From an uncultured Bacteroidota bacterium (GTDB lineage Bacteria; Bacteroidota; Bacteroidia; Bacteroidales; 4484-276), in assembly GCA_903930725.1 (NCBI GenBank), contig CAIYZW010000365.1, forward strand, positions 1 through 6,039: a DNA stretch of 6,039 bases. The letters are read 5' to 3'. The first letter of the stretch is position 1, and every line of letters starts with the position of its first letter. Made by a program: the position numbers and the translations under genes. The notes under the pieces were generated by a model. The model did no database searches and had not been told where the DNA came from. It saw only the letters and a list, made by a program, of their open reading frames with translations. Below, in pieces: positions 1-5,500 of the stretch.

Positions 1-461
1 GGCTTGGGGAATTGCCAGAGAATGTCATTAACATGCCCCGGAACAACCTGCATCTGGAAAACCATGCTGTTGTCGGCGCGGAACAAGCCAAAGCCGTAGG
101 TGAGGTCTCCGGATGTTACATTAAAAAGCACTTTTTGATTCACTTTTACGATAAGTTTTTCATCCGGCAGAACGAATTTGTGGTCGGCAACCGAAATATT
201 AAAAACGGTATCAGCCTTAATTTCATTTCGGTTCAGGTCTATTGGCGCCCAGGGAATTGTATTGTACGTAAAAATGTGAATTGAAACTCCGAGGACAATC
301 AGAAATCCAACCCAGGTATAGAATAAACCAGGCCTAATAATGGCGCCTTCGCCTTTTTTGATGATTTTGTACCCAAACCACGCTATGAGCGATATTATCG
401 CCAGGCAGTAAAGGGTGTAAACCAAAATCAATCCATGCAGAACATCTGTTGATTCAGTCAT
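1..461 (-). CDS. Cytochrome c oxidase subunit II-like protein (partial, C-terminus off the left edge)
   Basis: Only the first 153 codons are in the window. The start is the ATG at 461-459, preceded by a GGAGG four bases upstream. Two hydrophobic segments (about residues 8-30 and 46-66) form an N-terminal hairpin typical of heme-copper oxidase subunit II, and a beta-rich cupredoxin-like domain follows from about residue 85. The stretch GDLTYGFGLF (118-127), followed by VVPGH (139-143), aligns with the subunit II motif DVxH...PG. The His that would be the first CuA ligand is Tyr122, so the CuA site may be absent; the Cys/His/Met ligand cluster lies outside the window. By family it would be a cytoplasmic-membrane subunit passing electrons to a heme-copper oxidase or NO reductase-type catalytic subunit. 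It sits downstream of, and on the same strand as, an Rrf2 regulator. Confidence is good for the family and low for the exact enzyme. Confidence 0.75.
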   Translation of the reverse strand, partial: MTESTDVLHGLILVYTLYCLAIISLIAWFGYKIIKKGEGAIIRPGLFYTWVGFLIVLGVSIHIFTYNTIPWAPIDLNRNEIKADTVFNISVADHKFVLPDEKLIVKVNQKVLFNVTSGDLTYGFGLFRADNSMVFQMQVVPGHVNDILWQFPK

Positions 462-465
462 AAAA

Positions 466-470
466 CCTCC
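466..470 (-). promoter_or_regulatory. Shine-Dalgarno sequence of the subunit II-like gene
   Basis: On the minus strand GGAGG is followed by TTTT and the ATG. This is a strong match to the anti-Shine-Dalgarno sequence with a short 4-base spacing, and it fixes the start codon. The two plus-strand genes and the division gene show no such motif, which is the usual Bacteroidota situation, so this site stands out. Confidence 0.6.
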
Positions 471-511
471 ATTTTAATTGATAAATTTTGAATTATTAAT
501 TTAAAAACTGA

Positions 512-548
512 TGTCTAATATAATACATTGTTGTATTATATTATGACA
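512..548. promoter_or_regulatory. Long AT-rich palindrome, candidate operator of the subunit II-like gene
   Basis: TAATATAATACA (516-527) and TGTATTATATTA (532-543) are perfect 12-bp inverted arms around the 4-base spacer TTGT. TGTC (512-515) and GACA (545-548) extend the symmetry by four pairs if one T (544) is bulged. The centre lies 68 bp upstream of the subunit II-like ATG and the right edge is 6 bases beyond the Rrf2 stop codon. No canonical TAnnTTTG box was found in the gap, though TATAAT occurs on both strands inside the palindrome. Binding of a dimeric regulator, most simply the adjacent Rrf2 protein, is inferred. A hairpin at the 3' end of the rrf2 transcript is the alternative, but it has few G-C pairs and no clean T-tract. 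Confidence 0.6.
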
Positions 549-554
549 AAAAAA

Positions 555-962
555 TTATGTTGTACTCGAGTTTTTGATATCCTGTAAACTGGTTAGCGAA
601 AAAGTCTTTTTCATGTTATCTCTGATTTCAAGCCATGAACCATGCATGGCGCAAACCGGCGAGAGTTTGCAATCGGTTCGACCCATAATACACGTTTCGA
701 GGAGGTTGAAACCTTCAACCGCTTCGATGATTTCGGAAAGGAAAATAGAATCCATTTTCCGGGCAAATACAAATCCCCCGTTTCGTCCACGTAAACTGGT
801 AATAAATCCATGTTTCGTAAGGTCGGTAAGCAGGCGACGAAGATAGCGGTTCGAAATATTAAGTTTTTCGAAAAGGTATTGCGCACTGAACAAAGGCTGC
901 TCGTCGGTGGCCATAAAAATCAGAATTCTGATTGCGTATGTTGTTGTTTTACTTAAAAACAT
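555..962 (-). CDS. Rrf2-family transcriptional regulator, probable Fe-S (NsrR/IscR-like)
   Basis: This 135-residue protein has the normal length for the Rrf2 family. Residues 1-20 (SKTTTYAIRILIFMA) match the family's opening helix. A winged helix-turn-helix follows at about 26-66, with the wing motif RGRNGGF (58-64) resembling RGKNGGI of E. coli NsrR. Three cysteines, C91, C98 and C104 (C-x6-C-x5-C), sit where NsrR and IscR hold their [2Fe-2S] or [4Fe-4S] cluster; the first spacing is one or two residues longer than in those proteins. Such proteins are cytoplasmic dimers sensing NO, redox state or iron-sulfur status. The ATG at 962-960 has a weak AAGG upstream and a good promoter behind it. 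The gene precedes the subunit II-like gene on the same strand across a 93-bp gap with a palindrome. The family assignment is firm; the signal it senses is inferred. Confidence 0.9.
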   Translation of the reverse strand: MFLSKTTTYAIRILIFMATDEQPLFSAQYLFEKLNISNRYLRRLLTDLTKHGFITSLRGRNGGFVFARKMDSIFLSEIIEAVEGFNLLETCIMGRTDCKLSPVCAMHGSWLEIRDNMKKTFSLTSLQDIKNSSTT

Positions 963-963
963 A

Positions 964-984
964 AATACTACCTTGATGTATTAT
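964..984. promoter_or_regulatory. Candidate degenerate Rrf2 site in the rrf2 leader (autoregulation)
   Basis: TTGATGTATTATT (973-985) matches TTGTTGTATTATA (528-540) of the downstream palindrome at 11 of 13 positions, including an identical TGTATTAT. On the other side AATAC (964-968) faces GTATT (978-982), but with a 9-base gap instead of the 6-base gap seen in the long palindrome. It lies between the predicted rrf2 transcription start (about 984) and its ATG, a place where bound protein would block transcription. This is inferred, and AT-rich DNA makes chance matches likely. Confidence 0.35.
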
Positions 985-990
985 TTTTTG

Positions 991-1020
991 CAAAAGTATT
1001 TTTCTTTTTGATACTTCAAG
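991..1020 (-). promoter_or_regulatory. Bacteroidota-type promoter of the rrf2 gene
   Basis: On the minus strand TACTTTTG (998-991) matches the Bacteroidota -7 consensus TAnnTTTG exactly. CTTG (1020-1017) lies 18 bases upstream as a three-of-four match to the -33 TTTG box. Transcription would begin near 984, giving a leader of about 20 bases before the ATG at 962. Confidence 0.6.
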
Positions 1021-1030
1021 TGTTTTGAAG
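994..1030. repeat. Two small inverted repeats in the rrf2/RibD_C-like divergent promoter region
   Basis: AAGTAT (994-999) is inverted as ATACTT (1011-1016) across 11 bases. CTTCAA (1014-1019) is inverted as TTGAAG (1025-1030) across 5 bases. The two overlap each other and the rrf2 promoter. Either could be a regulator site acting on both divergent genes, but six-base arms in AT-rich DNA are weak evidence. Confidence 0.3.
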
Positions 1031-1051
1031 AAATATTTTAGGACAATTCTT

Positions 1052-1059
1052 TACTTTTG
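1052..1059 (+). promoter_or_regulatory. -7 element of the RibD_C-like gene
   Basis: TACTTTTG matches TAnnTTTG exactly and is the same octamer used by the rrf2 promoter on the other strand. A TTTG (1024-1027) lies 24 bases upstream, which is longer than the usual 17-20, so the -33 box is doubtful. Transcription would start near 1066, leaving a leader of about 14 bases before the ATG at 1080. Confidence 0.45.
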
Positions 1060-1079
1060 TGAATCAAAATCTAAAATTT

Positions 1080-1751
1080 ATGGCAAAAATAATCATGCAC
1101 AACCAGGTAAGTTTAGATGGGGCAATTTCGGGATTTCAGATCGACATGGCCTCATATTACGGGATTTTGGGCAGTTACAGTGCCGAAATGTTTCTTGTTG
1201 GTTCAAATACAGCAAAATCAGGAATTTATATGTTTTCGGAGGAAGTTCCGGAAGAAACCCCGGAAGATTTTTTGAAGCCAAAACCAATTCAAAATGACAA
1301 AAGACCATTTTGGATAATTCCCGATACCGAAGGAAAACTGGAAGGATTGCTTCATGTGTTTCGCCAATATGAACATTGCAAAGAGGTAATTGTTTTAGTG
1401 TCGGCAAAAACACAAAATTCTTACATCAACTACCTGAATGACAGGAATTACGAATATATTTTGGCCGGAGATATCAAAGTAGATTTTAAAAAAGCTTTTG
1501 ATGAACTTCAGAAAATTCATCCTTTTGAAACCATGATTACTGATAATGGTGGCACTTTGAGTGCAATTTTATTGGATGGAAACCTGATTGACCAGTTAAG
1601 CCTGATTATTTCACCAGCACTTACCGACAAGATAAACCCAAAACTATTCAGGGGATTAAAACTGGGGGAAAGGATTATCGCCTTGGAACCCTTAAAAGCC
1701 GAAATTATGGCTAATAAAGATTTGCTATTGTTGTTTAATGTAATGAAATAG
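1080..1751 (+). CDS. RibD C-terminal/dihydrofolate reductase-like oxidoreductase
   Basis: This 223-residue protein has the fold signature of the RibD_C (DHFR-like) family. It opens with a beta strand and the motif VSLDGAISG (10-18), equivalent to the SLDG segment of the family. VGSNT (40-44) follows, and ITDNGGTL (153-160) is the glycine-rich NADPH-phosphate region, with ISPAL (177-181) after it. Stand-alone members are cytosolic NAD(P)H-dependent reductases, some related to the riboflavin step that reduces the ribosylamino-pyrimidine; no deaminase domain is present here, so a complete RibD is ruled out. The substrate cannot be read from the sequence. The ATG at 1080 is preferred over an in-frame GTG at 1059, because that GTG starts on the last base of the -7 promoter box and would add residues before the conserved N-terminal strand. 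The gene is divergent from rrf2 and convergent with the division gene. Confidence 0.8.
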   Translation: MAKIIMHNQVSLDGAISGFQIDMASYYGILGSYSAEMFLVGSNTAKSGIYMFSEEVPEETPEDFLKPKPIQNDKRPFWIIPDTEGKLEGLLHVFRQYEHCKEVIVLVSAKTQNSYINYLNDRNYEYILAGDIKVDFKKAFDELQKIHPFETMITDNGGTLSAILLDGNLIDQLSLIISPALTDKINPKLFRGLKLGERIIALEPLKAEIMANKDLLLLFNVMK

Positions 1752-1759
1752 GGGTATTT

Positions 1760-1793
1760 AACCTGTGGACTACAAAAAAGCCACCGGTTTTCC
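1760..1793 (+). terminator. Weak hairpin after the RibD_C-like gene
   Basis: AACC-T-GTGG (1760-1768) can pair with CCAC-C-GGTT (1781-1789) around one T/C mismatch and a 12-base A-rich loop. Only a short T run (TTTT, 1788-1791) follows. It begins 8 bases after the stop codon, a suitable place for termination between convergent genes. The mismatch and short T run make it a marginal intrinsic terminator. Confidence 0.35.
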
Positions 1794-1830
1794 TGTAATG
1801 TGCCGGATTAGTGACTCTTTGTTTAACAGC

Positions 1831-2148
1831 CTATTTTTTTACTTCCGGCTCTTTCTTTTCGTCATCCCGAACAATCAAAAAAATGGTTTCGTCATCTTTT
1901 TTCATGTTGTAGCGCTCGCGACCAAGTTTCTCAACGGCTTTTAAATCAGTTTGCTGGAGCAATACCTCAAGGCTGTCGTTTTTAATCTCGGTTTTGTAAT
2001 ACTGCTCAACTTTTTTAACCTCGTTAAGTTCCTGCGAAAGATTGTATTGCCGCAGCATGCTATTCTCATCGAAAAAGGCCATCCAGACTACAAAAACAAA
2101 TAAAATAATGGTGAACCGGTTAATTAAAAGATTTTTTACTTTTTTCAT
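1831..2148 (-). CDS. DivIC/FtsB-family septum formation protein
   Basis: This protein has 105 residues, normal for the family. A short cytoplasmic N-terminus (MKKVKNLLINR) is followed by one membrane segment (about 12-26, rich in F, V, I and W). A heptad-like coiled-coil stretch covers about 30-62, and the conserved C-terminal block VEKLGRERYNMKKDDE (72-87) is the DivIC/FtsB signature. The tail is charged (KKEPEVKK). Family members are bitopic inner-membrane proteins that, with FtsL and FtsQ-type partners, form the divisome subcomplex activating septal peptidoglycan synthesis. The ATG at 2148-2146 has no Shine-Dalgarno sequence, as is common in Bacteroidota, and a -7/-33 promoter lies just upstream. 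The gene is single, convergent with the reductase gene and divergent from the protease. The exact paralogue (DivIC or FtsB) cannot be settled here. Confidence 0.88.
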   Translation of the reverse strand: MKKVKNLLINRFTIILFVFVVWMAFFDENSMLRQYNLSQELNEVKKVEQYYKTEIKNDSLEVLLQQTDLKAVEKLGRERYNMKKDDETIFLIVRDDEKKEPEVKK

Positions 2149-2162
2149 CGTACTCAGATTAT

Positions 2163-2188
2163 AATGGTTTTACAAATGGTTTTACAAA
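2163..2188. repeat. 12-bp tandem direct repeat in the division gene leader
   Basis: The unit AATGGTTTTACA occurs twice without gap or mismatch (2163-2174 and 2175-2186) and continues for two more bases. One end overlaps the -7 box of the division gene promoter, so the rest lies in or next to its transcribed leader, 15 to 40 bases before the ATG. It may be a recent slippage duplication or a paired binding site. Confidence 0.7.
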
Positions 2189-2217
2189 AGTATAAAAAAT
2201 CAATTTTGATAGGCAAA
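2185..2217 (-). promoter_or_regulatory. Bacteroidota-type promoter of the division gene
   Basis: On the minus strand TACTTTTG (2192-2185) matches TAnnTTTG exactly, and TTTG (2217-2214) is a perfect -33 box, with a spacing of 21 bases, slightly longer than usual. Transcription would start near 2178, about 30 bases before the ATG at 2148. Confidence 0.55.
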
Positions 2218-2286
2218 TTTTAAAGGAAATCTTAAGCTTTACTATTTATAGCCATTTTTGATAATGCTAAATCCCTTTAAAATTGC
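2213..2286. repeat. Long spaced inverted repeat between the division gene and the protease gene
   Basis: AATTTTAAAGG (2216-2226) is perfectly inverted as CCTTTAAAATT (2274-2284); with one bulged A (2215) the arms grow by GC/GC to 13 pairs. The 47-base interior holds a smaller hairpin, GCCATT (2251-2256) against AATGC (2263-2267) with a bulged C. The left arm covers the -33 box of the division gene promoter. No gene ends here, so a terminator is unlikely. A cruciform or regulator site for the divergent genes is possible. Confidence 0.5.
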
Positions 2287-2472
2287 AACAATCAATAGCC
2301 CATGTATTTAAAAGCTAATAGTTTCGATACCCGAAAATTTGCATATTCTCTTTAATGTTAAATAAATTTATATTTTTACACCTTCAAAAGCATCGAAAAT
2401 TTAACTTAGTAAACATTAAGTTATTATAAATCAGATAACTAATTTATTTTTTATTAACTAAACAAATTTCAA
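2287..2472. other. AT-rich upstream region of the protease gene
   Basis: No open reading frame of note lies in this stretch. No exact TAnnTTTG box was found on the plus strand; AAAATTTG (2334-2341) is one base off and has no -33 partner. AGTTAT (2419-2424) is inverted as ATAACT (2435-2440) across 10 bases, a weak hairpin in the probable leader. The protease promoter must lie here or just upstream but could not be placed. No Shine-Dalgarno sequence precedes the ATG at 2473. Confidence 0.4.
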
Positions 2473-2556
2473 ATGAATTTATCTTTAATTTTTTCGAAAC
2501 CAGGAAAGCTCGTCATGCTTGCAGCGCTGCTGTTCTTACTGACTAACCTCCAGGCA
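2473..2556 (+). other. Signal peptide of the C25 peptidase
   Basis: The first 28 residues have a positively charged stretch (K9, K12), a hydrophobic core (LVMLAALLFLLTNL) and an Ala at -1 followed by Gln, a common Sec/signal peptidase I cleavage context in Bacteroidota. No lipobox cysteine is present, so this is not a lipoprotein. Confidence 0.8.
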
Positions 2557-5500
2557 CAGACTTACCAATACGATGATATCTGGGGAAAGCCAGGCATTTC
2601 GTTGCAAAGCCAGTCAACTGCCGGAGTAAAACTCAATTATTCCATCGAAAACTTCACCATTGTCGAAAATGACATTGACGGTGTAACGATGCAAAACATC
2701 CAGTTGCCGGGAGTTTTTCTTCCGAACAATGCCGGATGTCCTGACTTACCAGGGGTAAGCCGCTATATTGCAGTTCCACGTGGGGCTAAAGCAATATTAA
2801 ATGTTAAAAGCTACCGCACCGAAACCCTTTCGGGAATCAATATTGCGCCGGCTTTTGAAATCCCGCTCGACACCGACAAAGGACCACTTAAATACCCGAC
2901 AGACCATAAAATTTACACCACCGATGCACTTTATCCGGCACAACCTTTCAAATTGTCGGAACCTACTTCTATCAGGGGAGTTGATGTTGTAATGGTTGGG
3001 ATTACGCCATTCCAATACAATCCGATGACTAAACAATTAATTGTTTACCGCGATATAGAAGTTGAAGTTACTTTTGAAGGTGGCACAGGGCAATTTGGCG
3101 AAGACCGCCTTCGCAGCCGCTGGTTCGACCCGATTGTGATGGATGCTGTTCTCAATTATGAATCGCTTCCCCAGATTGACTATAATTCGCGCTATGCCGC
3201 TGCCGGTACCCGCGATTTAACAGGTTATGAATACCTGATCGTGGTTCCAAACAGTCCTATCTGGACACCTTATGCTGAGCAAATTAAAGCCTTCCGCACC
3301 AAACAGGGAATTTATACCGGCATTGTTACACTTGCCGAAATAGGCGGAAATACACCAACCATTCTCGAAAATTACTTTAACAATGCTTACAATAGCTGGG
3401 ACATCCCACCGGTCGCCGTGCTCTTGATGGCTGATTATGGAACAGATGCCAACACAACAATCACCTCCCCTATCTGGGACAGCTATTGCGTTTCGGATAA
3501 TATCTTTGCTGATGTAAACGGCAACGATATGCCCGATATCATTTTTGCCAGGATGACTGCACAAAATGCAACTCATCTTCAAACCATGGTCTCAAAAGCC
3601 ATCAATTATGAAACTTCACCACCAACAAATCCCAATTTTTATCATAAACCAATTACAGCGCTTGGCTGGCAGACCGAACGTTGGTTCCAGATTTGCTCGG
3701 AAGTTGTCGGTGGATTCTGGAGAGATCAGGGCAAAGAACCTGTCCGTGTAAATGCGGTTTATCAGGGAACACCAGGTACTATTTGGTCAACAGCCACAAA
3801 TACCAATACTGTAGTTAACTATTTTGGACCTAATGGACGTGGCTATATTCCACAAAGTCCGGCTGATTTAGGCGGATGGTCGGGTGGTACTCCGGCTCAG
3901 GTAAATGCAGCCCTCAATGCAGGTGCTTTCATGCTTCAGCACAGGGATCATGGATTCGAACAAGGCTGGGGAGAACCGGCCTATACATCAACCAGCATCA
4001 GTGCGCTTACCAATACAGACCTTTGTTTCGTTCTCTCCATTAACTGCCTTACTGGAAAATACAATTACAGCAGTGAAGTTTTTGCCGAAAAATTCCACCG
4101 TTACACTTACAACGGACAAAACTCCGGTGCACTTGGCCTTATCGCTGCCTCCGAAGTTTCGTATTCGTTTGTTAACGATGCTTATGTTTGGGGATTATTC
4201 GATAATATGTATCCCGAATTCATGCCGGATTATGGAATGCCTGTTCAGACCAGAGGATTGCTTCCAGCATTTGGAAACGCAGCCGGAAAATATTTCCTCC
4301 AGCAATCAGCCTGGCCTTATAATACTGGTGACAAAGAAGTTACCTACAACCTTTTCCACCATCATGGCGATGCCTTTACACAGGTTTACAGCGAAGTACC
4401 ACAAAATATGGCCATCAACCACAACCCCATCCTTTACAGTGGTGAATCAACGTTTACTGTGGTTGCTGATGCCGGCGCATTTATTGCCCTTACAGTTAAT
4501 GGGCAAATTATTGGTACCGCAATGAGCAATGGCGGCGCCACCAGTGTTGTTATCGAGCCACAGCTTCCACCAAACCAAATGCTGGTTACTGTTACAAAAC
4601 AAAATTACTACCGTTACGAAGCTACAGTTGACGTTATTCCTCCATCAGGACCTTACGTTGTCGGGATCGAATACACCGTAAACGATGCAGCCGGAAATAA
4701 CAATGGCATGATGGATTATGGCGAAAACATTATGCTGAATGTAACCATGAAAAATGTAGGCGTTATGGTTGCCAACAATGTAAATGTAACTGCTACCACA
4801 ACAGATGAATTTGTAACAATTACCGACAATTCTGAAAACTTCGGAAATATCCAGCCTAATGCTACAGCCACGGTTAATAATGCTTTTGCATTAACTGTTG
4901 CACAGAATATTCCTGATAACCATGTTGTAAGTCTCGAGTTATCATCTTCAAATGGCACCGATACCTGGATTAGTTACCTTTCGATAACAGGTCACGCGCC
5001 TGCTCTCGAATTTCTGCAATATACCATCAGCGATCCAAATGGAAATAATAATGGTTTCCTCGATCCGGGCGAAACTGCTACAATGTCGCTTTTTGTCGAA
5101 AATTCAGGCTCAGCTAGTGCTTATGCAGTGATGGGTCAGCTTACCACCACCGATCAATACATTACTATTACAACTACCGCTCCTCAGTCGTTTGGCAATA
5201 TGTTGCCCGCAACAACTGCCAGCGCAAATTATGTGGTTTCTGCCGCTGCCAATACCCCTCCGGGACATGTTTCGGAACTTGCCATTAGTTTAACTGCCGA
5301 TATGGGTATCGCCCAACAGGATGTGATGAGCATTTCGTTTGCCGATTATTGTGACGCATCAACAACTACCGAAGACGAATACATCTCTAAAGTAGTTATC
5401 GGAACCATCAGCAACACCAGTGGATGGCAGGGTGGCGTTGCCAATTACACGAATATTACAACGATACTTGAACCAGGTGTTGCTGCTCCAATCACCATCA

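Noticed and set aside
12..284. 90-codon plus-strand open frame at the left edge
   Set aside because: It is antisense to the subunit II-like gene, which has membrane segments, a Shine-Dalgarno sequence and a family motif.
519..524. TATAAT as a sigma70-type -10 box
   Set aside because: The palindrome is AT-rich, so TATAAT occurs on both strands, and the other promoters in this window follow the Bacteroidota TAnnTTTG pattern.
512..548. Palindrome as an intrinsic terminator of rrf2
   Set aside because: The stem is almost all A-T and no U-tract directly follows on the minus strand, so an operator is the better explanation, although not proven.
574..886. Open frames on both strands inside the rrf2 gene
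   Set aside because: Shadow frames of a well-supported Rrf2 protein; no family features.
1093..1413. 106-codon minus-strand open frame antisense to the RibD_C-like gene
   Set aside because: The sense frame has clear family motifs; the antisense product has none.
2797..3751. Several 60-120 codon open frames on both strands over the propeptide and catalytic domain
   Set aside because: All lie within the continuous C25 frame and show no independent start signals or domains.
3905..4525. 206-codon plus-strand open frame inside the protease
   Set aside because: It overlaps the catalytic region of the C25 gene in another frame, has no recognisable domain, and the C25 frame is continuous with conserved motifs there.
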